Shown: piece after piece, positions 51,391-60,239 of the stretch
Layout: each line of letters opens with the position of its first letter
How positions within the stretch are numbered: the stretch's first letter is position 1
Assembly (NCBI GenBank): GCA_019347945.1
Contig: JAHWKK010000021.1
Span: forward strand, 1-64,000
Origin: Acidobacteriota bacterium
GTDB taxonomy: Bacteria > Acidobacteriota > Thermoanaerobaculia > Gp7-AA8 > JAHWKK01
Length of the DNA: 64,000 nucleotides
Direction of reading: 5' to 3'
The notes under the pieces: generated by a model
Database searches by the model: none
Told to the model about the DNA's origin: nothing
What the model saw: only the letters and a program-made list of their open reading frames with translations
Program-made: the position numbers and the translations under genes

Positions 51391-52137
51391 TCAGACCAAC
51401 CGGTCCATCTCCGGGATCACACATCGGTAGCCCTCGCGGCTCAAACCGCCGACGACCGCGTCGATCATCTCCGAGCCGCGGAGCCCCGAAACGAGGTCCC
51501 CCTCGTGAAGCAGGACGATGGCCCCCGGTGCGACCTTTCCAACGATCCTTCGCCCAACCTGCTCCGGGGACTTCGAGACCGTGTCCCACGCTCTGGCGGT
51601 CCAGGCGACCAGCACCATCCGCTCCGATTCGAGAACCGGGTGTACGAACGGATTCTTCATCCCGACCGGCGCCCGGAAAAGAACCGGACGAGCTCCCAGT
51701 ATTCGTTCGATCGCATCGTTGGCTCGCCGGATCTGTTCTCCGATCGCTCCCGGCGGCAGGCACCAGAAGGTTCCGCTGGGATGGGACCAGGAGTGGTTCC
51801 CGACGGAATGGCCCCGTTCAACGATCTCTCGAAGGAGATTCGGATGCGCGTCGGCCCTCTCCCCCTTGACGAAGAACGTCGCCCGCGCGCCATACGCGTC
51901 GAGAAGATCCAGCACTTTCGGTGTATCGTCGGGATCGGGTCCGTCGTCGATCGTCAGCCATACCTCTTTTTCATCGGAGCGAAACCGGCGGACCACCGGA
52001 CCGAGGAGACGCGACGCCGGCATCAGAGTCGCCCATACGAGGATCGCATGCGCAACGAGCATGACCAGCAGCGACACCGGCCCTATGACCGGCCACAGCA
52101 CGAGCGTCACCAGAGGCGCTGCAATGGCTGCTGTCAG
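51391..52137 (-). CDS. Membrane-anchored polysaccharide deacetylase (NodB-type)
   Basis: The protein has one or two N-terminal hydrophobic stretches and a NodB domain with the metal/catalytic motifs TIDDGPDPDD, the HxxxH-like NHSWSHPSG and the RAPVGMKNPF and LLHEGDL segments. It deacetylates N-acetylated glycans (peptidoglycan or polysaccharide). No standard start fits near the mature N-terminus: the CTG at 52137 overlaps the upstream stop as CTGA, GTG at 52110 is the next option and a start in the upstream gene (52278) is less likely. I report the CTG. It is the last gene of the same-strand envelope cluster. Confidence 0.85.
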   Translation of the reverse strand: MTAAIAAPLVTLVLWPVIGPVSLLVMLVAHAILVWATLMPASRLLGPVVRRFRSDEKEVWLTIDDGPDPDDTPKVLDLLDAYGARATFFVKGERADAHPNLLREIVERGHSVGNHSWSHPSGTFWCLPPGAIGEQIRRANDAIERILGARPVLFRAPVGMKNPFVHPVLESERMVLVAWTARAWDTVSKSPEQVGRRIVGKVAPGAIVLLHEGDLVSGLRGSEMIDAVVGGLSREGYRCVIPEMDRLV

Positions 52138-52676
52138 GATGACGACTCGGATCGTCCCCTCCCTTTCGTGAATGCCGATTCCATGACTCGGACCATCGCA
52201 TTCAGTATCACCGCACCGATATAGACGACCGCCACCCACCGCGCGACGGGCCCCCCGAACGCGACGAGAAACGCGCATACAGCGAGCATGAGGACCTGCT
52301 GAATCCGGCTCTGCAGGTCCGGCCTTCGCCGAAGATCGGTGTCGGCTCCCGGTGCGAAAATCCGGACCAGAAGAGTCCCCAGCGCAATGCTCGCGATCAC
52401 CGCAAAGAGCATGAACGGAAGGGCGGCGACGAAAAGAATCACCGCCGAGACCATTCCGAGGCCGAAAGCCCTCGTGATCAGTTCCGTCAGCAGGACGTCG
52501 AGCACCAGGTAGAACGCAATCCCGAGAGTCCAGGCTTCGAGAGGATTGTGTCGGGGCCGGTCGGTCAGCATGACGACATCCGCGACCGGGTCGGAGCCGC
52601 AGCCAATGCCCAGCCGGGCAAGAGCTCGGAAGATCGCAAGGCGGCTTCGTACCGGATCGCAGACGCTCGTGATCAC
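52134..52676 (-). CDS. Membrane protein of unknown function
   Basis: The 180-residue product has four to five hydrophobic segments (for example LGIAFYLVLDVLLTELITR, AALPFMLFAVIASIALGTLLV, MLAVCAFLVAFGGPVARWVAV) and no domain that I recognise. It overlaps the acyltransferase gene by four bases and the deacetylase gene at its 3' end, so it belongs to this envelope-biogenesis operon. A role in transport or membrane anchoring of glycolipid intermediates is a guess. Confidence 0.7.
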   Translation of the reverse strand: MITSVCDPVRSRLAIFRALARLGIGCGSDPVADVVMLTDRPRHNPLEAWTLGIAFYLVLDVLLTELITRAFGLGMVSAVILFVAALPFMLFAVIASIALGTLLVRIFAPGADTDLRRRPDLQSRIQQVLMLAVCAFLVAFGGPVARWVAVVYIGAVILNAMVRVMESAFTKGRGRSESSS

Positions 52677-53572
52677 GTCCTCACCTCATAGAACGAGGCC
52701 CACTGATGCCACCATCGGGTCAGAATCCGTTCGAGAACTGCTGCCCATGAGCTCGCGGCGCGTTCGAGAGCAGGCTCCCTTCCGCCTTCCTCGGGGCGCG
52801 CCACATGAATCGGATCGAATGCGATCACCCGGTACCGATGGAGCCCGGATCGAACGACGAAGAGGGGAATGATGGGAACGCCGGCCACCAGGGCGAGCTG
52901 GAAGGGCCCCGACGGGATCGACCATTCACATCCGAAGATGGAGACCATCCGCGATGCGACACCCGGATAGCTGCGGTCTCCCTGAATGGCGACGATCTCC
53001 CCCGCACGCAACCGGTTGAGGAGCTCGATCCCCATCGACTCCGGACTCAGGTTGTAGGCGACCGAGAGACCGTCACCGCCAAACGTCTTGCGCTTTTCTC
53101 TCGCGAGCTCTTCGGTTCTTCGGTCGACCTCCGGCAAGCGGACCACCGAAAGACGCCGGCCTGTTCGCTCGGTGAAGATATAGGCCCCGAGATCGTAGTT
53201 GCCCATGTGCGCGGTCAGAAGAATCGCACCGCCTTCGATTCTGGAGAGGGCTTCGAGCTGATCCTCCCCTTCGATCTCCCAGTCGACCGGCTCTCGCCTG
53301 TCGATGAACGACCAGGTATCCGTCATCGACCACGAGAAGTTCCAGACCACTCGCGCTCCACGAAAGAAGTTCCGGACCGGCTGCTCTGGAAAAATGATCG
53401 CGAGATTTCGCGTCAATCCTCTTCGTCCGCTCGACCACGCCAGGTAGAAGGCCAGCGAGATCCAGACAATCGAGATCGGCATGAGCCACGGAGGGAAGTT
53501 GTTGACGCCCCAGAAATGCAGCTTGCGCCAGAAAACACTCCGAACCGACAGAAAGCGAAGCCAGTTGCTCAT
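52673..53572 (-). CDS. LpxL/HtrB-type lysophospholipid acyltransferase
   Basis: The 299-residue inner-membrane acyltransferase has an N-terminal hydrophobic anchor and the catalytic HX4D motif TAHMGNYDLGAYIF, then VAIQGDRSYPG and VAGVPIIPLFVVR segments typical of the lipid A late acyltransferase superfamily. Its acceptor could be lipid A or a phosphatidylinositol-mannoside-like or other glycolipid. It overlaps the upstream glycosyltransferase gene by four bases. LptD elsewhere in the window makes a lipid A substrate plausible. Confidence 0.88.
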   Translation of the reverse strand: MSNWLRFLSVRSVFWRKLHFWGVNNFPPWLMPISIVWISLAFYLAWSSGRRGLTRNLAIIFPEQPVRNFFRGARVVWNFSWSMTDTWSFIDRREPVDWEIEGEDQLEALSRIEGGAILLTAHMGNYDLGAYIFTERTGRRLSVVRLPEVDRRTEELAREKRKTFGGDGLSVAYNLSPESMGIELLNRLRAGEIVAIQGDRSYPGVASRMVSIFGCEWSIPSGPFQLALVAGVPIIPLFVVRSGLHRYRVIAFDPIHVARPEEGGREPALERAASSWAAVLERILTRWWHQWASFYEVRT

Positions 53573-54747
53573 CCGGCGTTCATGTCCTCGAGAGCGCCGG
53601 ATTCCTTCGCGACGTCGGGCCAGAGAGCTTCGAAAAGCTTCGACGAGAAGAGCCGGTCGTCGCCGTGGTAGGTCGGGACGACGAAGGGCGGAAAGCGAGC
53701 GAAGATTTCACGGTCGGAGACACGGCGCTTCGCCTGAACCCGTTCACGCTTATCCATGATCCGGTCATTGTTGGCGAAGAACCACTCTACCGCCCGGAAC
53801 TGCATCGCCGTCAAAGGATCGTCGATTGTCGCCTTACCGGATTGCGTCGACTTTCCTGAGTCAGGGGCATCGAGCGGCGGCCGGGAAAGCAGGCCCGCCC
53901 TCGCGTTTCGTTCGGTCGAGTAGCGATGGAGACGATGAAGCAACGTCAGGAAAATCGGGCCTGACAGCCTGCCGAGCATTTCGTCGTCCAGATTCTTCAC
54001 GACCATCTGAATCGCATTCCTCTCGAAAAGCACCCCCCTCTCGAATGCTCCCAGCCGGTTGCTCGTAGAGGACGATCGATGCCGAACCACCGCCGCAGGG
54101 TTCCAGACCGTGCGGTACCCCGCCTGCCACGACCTCCAGCCGAAGTCGACGTCCTCCAGATAGGCGAAGAAGTCGTCGTCGAAGCCGCCGAGCTCCAGAA
54201 ACTCCCGTCGCCTGACCACCATGTTGCCCCCGCACGCAAAAAAGAGCTCCGTTCCCGGCTCCGGCTCGTCAATTTCATCGAGAGAGCGACCGTAGCCCGG
54301 CTGGAAGCCATGACCATCGAAGGTCATCACGCCGCGTACGAAATCGGCTTTCGTTCCGCTCGGATCGACGATCTTTCCTGCGGCTGCCACCACGTCAGGA
54401 TCGGAGCCGGCGAGCGCATCGAGCGACGCTCCAATCCAGCCGGGCTCCGGGATGGCGTCGTTGTTGAGGAGGATCAGCAGATCCGCGGCCGACCGTCGTG
54501 CCGCTGCCATCACGCCGCCCGTGAAGCCTCGATTCTCTTCCAGCCGAATGACACGCACGGTCGGAAATCTCCGATGGACCATCTCCTGGATTCCGTCGGT
54601 CGAACCGTTGTCCACGACCGTGATCTCGACGTTTTCACGCCGCCCTTCGCCGGCCCCGGTCTGCAGAAGACAGGCTTCGACCGCCCGGATCGTGTCTTCA
54701 CGACCATTCCAGGAAACGACCACGATCTCGGCCGCTGGGGCGCTCAG
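53569..54747 (-). CDS. Glycosyltransferase family 2
   Basis: The 392-residue enzyme has a GT-A fold: VVVSWNGREDTIRAVEA, VDNGSTDGIQEMV, LLNNDAIPEPGWIG (DxD-like), ACGGNMVVRRREFLELGGFD and YLEDVDFGWRSWQAGYRT. The pattern resembles rhamnosyl or other deoxyhexosyl transferases of surface polysaccharides. No ATG/GTG/TTG is near the N-terminus. CTG at 54747 lies in a CTGA overlap with the upstream stop codon and has GAGGAG six bases upstream, so CTG is the most likely start; the in-frame start at 54891 is inside the previous gene. Confidence 0.87.
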   Translation of the reverse strand: MSAPAAEIVVVSWNGREDTIRAVEACLLQTGAGEGRRENVEITVVDNGSTDGIQEMVHRRFPTVRVIRLEENRGFTGGVMAAARRSAADLLILLNNDAIPEPGWIGASLDALAGSDPDVVAAAGKIVDPSGTKADFVRGVMTFDGHGFQPGYGRSLDEIDEPEPGTELFFACGGNMVVRRREFLELGGFDDDFFAYLEDVDFGWRSWQAGYRTVWNPAAVVRHRSSSTSNRLGAFERGVLFERNAIQMVVKNLDDEMLGRLSGPIFLTLLHRLHRYSTERNARAGLLSRPPLDAPDSGKSTQSGKATIDDPLTAMQFRAVEWFFANNDRIMDKRERVQAKRRVSDREIFARFPPFVVPTYHGDDRLFSSKLFEALWPDVAKESGALEDMNAG

Positions 54748-55958
54748 AGGATGCTCCTCAATTTCCGTCGGACTCGCTGGCCGACAGTCAGCGGAATCCT
54801 CATATCGGGAAACGCCGAGGCGATCCGCTTCGTGCGATCGACCGCGGGCTTCCGGAGAAACCGGAGCAGCGGCTCGGCAAGAGCCGGCCACTGATACTCC
54901 CTGACGAAATCCCGCGCCCCCGCGCGCAGCCTCTCCATTTCCGACGGACTGTTCAGAATGTCGATCAGCACTCCCGCCAGGTCATCGGGATCATTCGACG
55001 GCACGCTGACGCCGGCGCCGAATCGCGTCAGAATCGCGTCGGTCTCGGGAGCAGAGCTCGAGACCACCGGCAGCCCACCCCAGAGATAGTCGAGGATGCG
55101 GGTCCGGTAGGAGAGGTCGGTCTCCAGCGAGCGGTCGAATGTCAGCAAAGCGAGCTGGTGGCTCGCATACAGGGCCGATCGTTCCTCGTAACGAACCCAT
55201 GGAAGAAAGTCGATCACGGCCTCGGCGCCGCTTTTCCGCACTACCGATCGCGCCTCCTCGAACCTCTGCCGTGGCGCGTCGGGATTCGGATTCTCGAGAA
55301 AGGTCAGCTTCGTGGACGCTCCTCGACGATTGGCCCGCATGACCGCCTCGATCGCGAGCTCCGGACGGTACCAGTCGTAGACGGAGCCGAAGAGCACCCG
55401 GTGCTCCCCGCTTCTCTCTCTCTGGAGCTCTACCGGCCGGGGAACGCCGAACGGAACGATCGCGAGCAGATTGTCGAGCCGGGGAGAGCCGTTGAATCTC
55501 TCGGGATTGATTCGTCCCGTTGCGGAGAGCATTCCGGTATAGAACATCTTCTGCGTCTCCGAGGCGCAAAGAAAAAAATCCCCCCGGCGAAGAGACCGGA
55601 GAATCGTCTCGTAATCGTGACTGAAGGCATCGGGATGTGCCTCGGCGTAGTGAAGATTCTCGATGAAGTAGGGGTCATAAAGATCGATGACGAGCGGTTG
55701 GGTGGAACCATGTTCCAGGACGTCGTTGACCGCGTGACCCTGTGTGTAGATCGAGTCTGAACGCCGGGATTCAACGTCGAGATTCTCTGCGGAGGAGACG
55801 ACCGGACGCCACGGTCCATCCGGCGCCCCGTCCGGACTGGCCAGCACGACTTCGATTCCTCCGTCGGTCGCGGCCTTCGCCAGTTCGAGGAACCTGATGC
55901 CGATCCCGGCGGGCGATCCCGACCTGAGCTTCTCGGGACAGACGAAGAGCGATCTCAT
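54744..55958 (-). CDS. Glycosyltransferase family 4
   Basis: The 404-residue protein has a GT-B fold: an N-terminal SLFVCPEKLRSGSPAGIGIRF, and a C-terminal domain with RVLFGSVYDWYRPELAIEAV, VIDFLPWVRYEERSALYASH and the YRTRILDYLWGGLPVVSSSA nucleotide-sugar-binding region with an EX7E-like acidic spacing. The sugar donor is unknown. It overlaps the upstream PIG-L/GT2 gene by four bases and the downstream GT2 gene by the CTGA junction. Confidence 0.87.
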   Translation of the reverse strand: MRSLFVCPEKLRSGSPAGIGIRFLELAKAATDGGIEVVLASPDGAPDGPWRPVVSSAENLDVESRRSDSIYTQGHAVNDVLEHGSTQPLVIDLYDPYFIENLHYAEAHPDAFSHDYETILRSLRRGDFFLCASETQKMFYTGMLSATGRINPERFNGSPRLDNLLAIVPFGVPRPVELQRERSGEHRVLFGSVYDWYRPELAIEAVMRANRRGASTKLTFLENPNPDAPRQRFEEARSVVRKSGAEAVIDFLPWVRYEERSALYASHQLALLTFDRSLETDLSYRTRILDYLWGGLPVVSSSAPETDAILTRFGAGVSVPSNDPDDLAGVLIDILNSPSEMERLRAGARDFVREYQWPALAEPLLRFLRKPAVDRTKRIASAFPDMRIPLTVGQRVRRKLRSIL

Positions 55959-57844
55959 TCGCGTCCGATACCCTTCAGCTTCTGGAACAGATCGTGAGCG
56001 CGCCAGGCTTTCGTGCCGCGCATCTGGTCGATGAGCGAATTGAGCCGGGAAATCTCATTGAACTGCGCCTGCATCGTCCGGTCGCGATCGTCCATGGCGT
56101 CGGCGAATCGTTTCCGGTCTGCCTCCACTCGAGCCAGCTCTGCGCGAAGTGTTCGAACTTCTCCTTCCAGAGCAAATCGGCGAGTTTCGCTTTCCTGGAG
56201 CCGGCCCCCGAGATGGTGTGCGTTGGCAGCGGCGGTCTCGTGAGATTCCCTCACTCTGGACGCGAGGGTCCTGGTTTCCTGCTCGAGGTGTCGCGCCCGC
56301 CCCGATTCCGTCCAGCCGATCGATTCGAGCTTCTGCCGGCGTGCGTGCTCGGCGCTGATGTACCGGGCCAGCACCCGCAGATCGATGAGCTCCTCGTGTT
56401 TCTGCCACACCGCGAGTTTCGCATCGAGAAATCGATCGCTGCCCGCACCTGCGCCGAGGATCGCCGACCCGATATTCTCAATGTGCCGGATCTCACAGGT
56501 GATCCGCGGAATCCGCCTCAAGGGCCCTCTTCGTGACAGGCGAATCAGAAAATCCCAGTCCTCGAAAAGATCGAACGCCGGATCGAACCCCTTCAGATCG
56601 AGATAATCGTCGCGCCGCATGAGAAGCGTCGGCAACGGAATGTAGTTGTCGAACAGCAGTGCGTCGGGATCGTAGTCGCGCGCGTACGTCCTGAGCGTCT
56701 TGTCGCGCATGAGTCTCCCGGAGGCTTCCATCGACCAGAAGGCCGAGAGCGCATCCGAATAAATCGCGACCTCTTTTCCGTCCCACTCCGATCCGAGCTC
56801 GTCTATGTGCTCCGGATAGTGGAGATCGTCGTCGTCGAGAAACATCAGGAAGCCGGTGGCAGCAGAATCCACCCCGATGTTCATCGCCACGCTGCGTCCA
56901 CGGCTTTGTTCGTTCTCGACCAGGCGGACGCGATTCCGGGACCCGATCACGTCGCGTGGCGATGCACCGCCGTCGTTCACCACGACGATCTCGCTCGCTG
57001 GCGTCCCGAGCCGGATCGAGTCGAGAGCCTCGCGAAGAAGATCGAGCCGATCTCGGGTCCTGACGATCACCGAGATGTCCAGCGGATCCCGGAGAACGCG
57101 GATCTCGGGTTTCGGCCCGAGCTCATCGATCAGCCCGCTCCACGGCATCGAGGCGAGGTCTCCCACAGAGATCAGATGAAAGGCTTCGACGAATCGCACG
57201 TCCGATCCGAGAGTGAGCGCGCGATACTGGGCGAGTCCCCTCGCGAACCACTCGTAGTCACGGTGGCCTATCTGCGACTCGTGCGCCCGTATGGCGGCGA
57301 ACTTTTTCTCGGCGACTCCGGTGATGTCGACCAGCACATTCGGACGGAACGGGACCGAAGTCTCGTAGAAAGCGACGGATGCGGACCCGAGCCGGGGGAG
57401 CGAATCGGGTACCGCGACGAAAATCCTCCAGAGCACTCGGGCGACCGCGCGGTGATCCGGATGGATGTCGAGCGGGCTCGGGACGAGAATGAGATCGGGC
57501 GAAAGCTCCTCGATGATCTCCCGCAGCTCGGTACGAAGAGAATCGGATGCCCCGGCCACCCCCCTGTCGGAATAGCCGAGAAAGCGGGGGGAGCCGGTGA
57601 TCCCGATTGTTGCGAGCCCCCTTGCCATTTCGGAGGCGCGAACGTGCTGTCCATCTTCGCCGGCTGCCGCCGACCCATCCGTCACCGCGACCACCGAGAT
57701 TTCCTTCTCCTCCGCCGCGGCGAGAGCGAGAAAGCCACCGCAGCCGATTACCTCGTCATCGGGGTGAGGTGCGAGCACGAGGATCTTCTGACCTGGCAGC
57801 GTGCCGGCCTGGAACGGAAGGTGCTCATTTTCCTCGCTTCGCAT
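55955..57844 (-). CDS. PIG-L-type deacetylase fused to GT2 glycosyltransferase and coiled coil
   Basis: The 629-residue protein begins with a PIG-L/LmbE deacetylase domain (LVLAPHPDDEVIGCGGFLAL, then SPLDIHPDHRAVARVLW with the metal His, residues about 18-240). A GT2 domain follows (ISVIVRTRDRLDLLREALD, VVNDGG, FLMFLDDDDLHYPEHI as DxD, FEDWDFLIRL, about 260-480), then a C-terminal coiled-coil tail of about 100 residues. Deacetylation plus glycosyl transfer in one chain fits two consecutive steps on an N-acetylated sugar. The ATG has GATAAT nine bases upstream. Confidence 0.86.
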   Translation of the reverse strand: MRSEENEHLPFQAGTLPGQKILVLAPHPDDEVIGCGGFLALAAAEEKEISVVAVTDGSAAAGEDGQHVRASEMARGLATIGITGSPRFLGYSDRGVAGASDSLRTELREIIEELSPDLILVPSPLDIHPDHRAVARVLWRIFVAVPDSLPRLGSASVAFYETSVPFRPNVLVDITGVAEKKFAAIRAHESQIGHRDYEWFARGLAQYRALTLGSDVRFVEAFHLISVGDLASMPWSGLIDELGPKPEIRVLRDPLDISVIVRTRDRLDLLREALDSIRLGTPASEIVVVNDGGASPRDVIGSRNRVRLVENEQSRGRSVAMNIGVDSAATGFLMFLDDDDLHYPEHIDELGSEWDGKEVAIYSDALSAFWSMEASGRLMRDKTLRTYARDYDPDALLFDNYIPLPTLLMRRDDYLDLKGFDPAFDLFEDWDFLIRLSRRGPLRRIPRITCEIRHIENIGSAILGAGAGSDRFLDAKLAVWQKHEELIDLRVLARYISAEHARRQKLESIGWTESGRARHLEQETRTLASRVRESHETAAANAHHLGGRLQESETRRFALEGEVRTLRAELARVEADRKRFADAMDDRDRTMQAQFNEISRLNSLIDQMRGTKAWRAHDLFQKLKGIGRE

Positions 57845-57853
57845 TCGGGTCGA

Positions 57854-57859
57854 ATTATC
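57854..57859 (-). promoter_or_regulatory. -10 element for the PIG-L/glycosyltransferase gene
   Basis: The minus strand reads GATAAT (five of six consensus matches) nine bases upstream of the ATG at 57844, with no Shine-Dalgarno sequence between. This is the likely leaderless promoter of the five-gene glycosyltransfer and acyltransfer cluster. Confidence 0.5.
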
Positions 57860-57958
57860 TCGTATGCATCAGACCTTCGGAATCGCTCGATGAACAACAG
57901 CTCCGCGAACCTCCCCGGGGGGGCCGCGTTATAGGATACTTTGCGGCACGACGACACC

Positions 57959-58966
57959 ATGACCACGTGGGCTCAAGACCAGAAGACGAGCGACGAACTC
58001 ATCGAGTTCCTCACTCGCCTCGCCCGGACTCTTGCAAACGCACAAACGCCGGCTGACGCTTTCGATACGGCTTTCGTCCAGATTTCGTCACAGATCCCGG
58101 TAGGCGTCGCGGTCGCGGTCATCCTCGAGCAGAATCTCAGCATCTATCTCTCACGGAACCCCATAGTCAAAATGGAGGAGAAGGGGCTACTGGACAGGAT
58201 CCGCGATTCCCTGATCGCGACCGTTCATCTTCCGTTCAATACGACCGAAGCGTTCGTGGTGACCGATCGCGCCAGTCTTCAGGGGCAACACGGGGGCGAG
58301 CCGATCGCGGCGGCTACGGAAACGATTCTCGAGATTCAAGGCTCGATCGCAGGGATTCTCGCGATCTACCGTTCCGGGCCTCCGTTCGACGAGACCGAAA
58401 ACCGGATCCTCGAGCTCGTCTCCGGCATTCTGTCCGTCGCAATCGCCGGAATTACCGCCAGGGGCCAGCTCCAGCAGCTCGCCGACATGGACGAACTGAC
58501 CGGCGTCGGAAACAAACGCTCGTTCAGGAACCGCCTCGTCTCAGAGGTCGACCGAGCTCAAATTTATAACGTACCTCTATCGCTGATCATGTTCGACATC
58601 GATGATTTCAAGGAAATCAACGACGTTCAGGGACATCTCATCGGAGACGTCGTGCTCTCCGAGCTTTGTGGCTGCATCAAGGAAACGCTCCGCCCCACCG
58701 ACTTTTTTGCGCGATTCGGAGGAGACGAGTTCACGATCATTCTTCCCCACACTGACCGCGCGGGCGTGGCATCCGCGGCGCAGCGCGTGATGGAGAAGGT
58801 GAGAGAACTGAGGATACCAACGGATGACGGCGCCTTCCTCACCCCGACGGTTTCTCTCGGAGCTGCAACCCTCGAAGGGAAGGAAGACTACAAGTCGATT
58901 CTCAAGCGCGCCGATGATCACCTTTACGAGGCGAAACGAAGCGGCAAGAACCGGACGAGCATGTGA
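57959..58966 (+). CDS. GAF-GGDEF diguanylate cyclase
   Basis: The 335-residue protein has a GAF-like sensory domain (about residues 15-165) and a GGDEF domain with the intact active site ARFGGDEFTIIL and an RxxD inhibitory site (RPTD) five residues ahead, so it probably makes cyclic di-GMP under product control. MDELTGVGNKRSF begins the domain and LSLIMFDIDDFKEIND holds the metal aspartate. A TTG at 57941 may be the start instead of ATG 57959. It ends as ATGTGA, overlapping the tpiA start. Confidence 0.9.
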   Translation: MTTWAQDQKTSDELIEFLTRLARTLANAQTPADAFDTAFVQISSQIPVGVAVAVILEQNLSIYLSRNPIVKMEEKGLLDRIRDSLIATVHLPFNTTEAFVVTDRASLQGQHGGEPIAAATETILEIQGSIAGILAIYRSGPPFDETENRILELVSGILSVAIAGITARGQLQQLADMDELTGVGNKRSFRNRLVSEVDRAQIYNVPLSLIMFDIDDFKEINDVQGHLIGDVVLSELCGCIKETLRPTDFFARFGGDEFTIILPHTDRAGVASAAQRVMEKVRELRIPTDDGAFLTPTVSLGAATLEGKEDYKSILKRADDHLYEAKRSGKNRTSM

Positions 58967-59691
58967 AACGTCTGATCGCGGCAAACTGGAAGATGAATGT
59001 TCCTCCGGAGGGAATCGAAGCGTGGTGCCACGCACTGACTTCGCTGCGGTTCGATGATCGGGAGATCTTCGTCGCTCCTCCGTTTCCTTTTCTCAGCCAG
59101 ATCGTCGACAACCTCGGCACGAGTGGAATCGCGACCGCCGGCCAGACATGCTCCTGGACCGAACATGGAGCGCTCACCGGTGAGGTGTCCCCCGGAATGA
59201 TCCGGGCCACCGGGGCAAAAGCAGTCCTCGTCGGTCATTCGGAACGACGCGCGTCCTTCGGCGAGAACGATTCGATCGTCGCCAGGAAGCTCGTTGCAGC
59301 GGCGTCCGGCGGCCTCACCCCGATTCTCTGCATCGGCGAGACCGCGGATGAGCGGAGCGAGCAAAAGACCGCAGCCGTGCTCGAACGACAGCTCGAAAGC
59401 GTCATTCCCTCGATCGATTCGCGCGGCACCCGGCTGGTCGTTGCATACGAGCCCGTCTGGGCGATCGGCACGGGAGAGAACGCGACCCCGGATCAGGTCG
59501 CCGAAGCTCACGAGCTCATCGCACGGCTTCTCGGCAGCCTCGGCTGGACCGATGTCCCGATACTCTACGGCGGAAGCGTCAAGCCCTCGAATGCCGGCGA
59601 GCTCGCGGCCGTGGACCAGGTCTCGGGATTTCTCGTCGGTGGAGCCAGCCTCAGCTCGCAATCGTTCATCGAGATCATCCGAAGCACCTGA
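58963..59691 (+). CDS. tpiA: Triosephosphate isomerase
   Basis: The 242-residue glycolytic enzyme has all hallmark segments: AANWKMN (catalytic Lys), VGHSERR (His), AYEPVWAIGTG (Glu) and YGGSVKPSNAGEL and FLVGGASL at the phosphate site. The start is GTG at 58963 in a GTGA overlap with the diguanylate cyclase stop. The linkage of a c-di-GMP cyclase to a glycolytic gene is likely positional. Confidence 0.95.
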   Translation: MKRLIAANWKMNVPPEGIEAWCHALTSLRFDDREIFVAPPFPFLSQIVDNLGTSGIATAGQTCSWTEHGALTGEVSPGMIRATGAKAVLVGHSERRASFGENDSIVARKLVAAASGGLTPILCIGETADERSEQKTAAVLERQLESVIPSIDSRGTRLVVAYEPVWAIGTGENATPDQVAEAHELIARLLGSLGWTDVPILYGGSVKPSNAGELAAVDQVSGFLVGGASLSSQSFIEIIRST

Positions 59692-59757
59692 CACGGGAAG
59701 AAACCCCTCTCGGGGCGCGTTAGGCTGGCTCGTAGTTGATCCGGAGTTTACTTTCGA

Positions 59758-60117
59758 ATGGTTGCTTTCCTTGTCGCAGTTCACATCATCATCAGTATCC
59801 TTCTGATTCTCATCGTCATCATGCAGCCCGGAAAGGGTGCAGATCTGGCCGGAGCATTCGGTGGCGGAGGGTCCCAGACGGCCTTCGGTGCGCGCGGAGC
59901 GGCAACGCTGCTTCACAAGCTGACGGTCGCGTTCTTTGTACTTTTCATCCTGACGTCCGTGGCCCTCGCGGTTCTTCAGGCCAGACCCAGAGCGTCCGTC
60001 ATGGAGAACCAGCCGCCGGTTACGCAGACCCAGCCGGCCGCGGTCGAGCCGGACGCTTCGGAAACGCCAGCGGTCCCCGTCGAAGCTCCACCGGTCGACC
60101 CCGCGGACGAGCAGTAA
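59758..60117 (+). CDS. secG: Preprotein translocase subunit SecG
   Basis: The 119-residue protein has two membrane segments (about residues 3-20 and 50-76) joined by the signature QPGKGADLAGAFGGGGSQTA, plus a Pro-rich C-terminal extension. It forms part of SecYEG. It follows tpiA with a 66-base gap (CCCCTCTCGGGG hairpin at 59704-59715), the classic tpiA-secG arrangement. A tRNA-Leu gene follows it. Confidence 0.94.
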   Translation: MVAFLVAVHIIISILLILIVIMQPGKGADLAGAFGGGGSQTAFGARGAATLLHKLTVAFFVLFILTSVALAVLQARPRASVMENQPPVTQTQPAAVEPDASETPAVPVEAPPVDPADEQ

Positions 60118-60138
60118 GAGCATTTCAGGAGTACGTCA

Positions 60139-60223
<85 letters not shown>

Positions 60224-60239
60224 CTCACCAAACCCGTCC

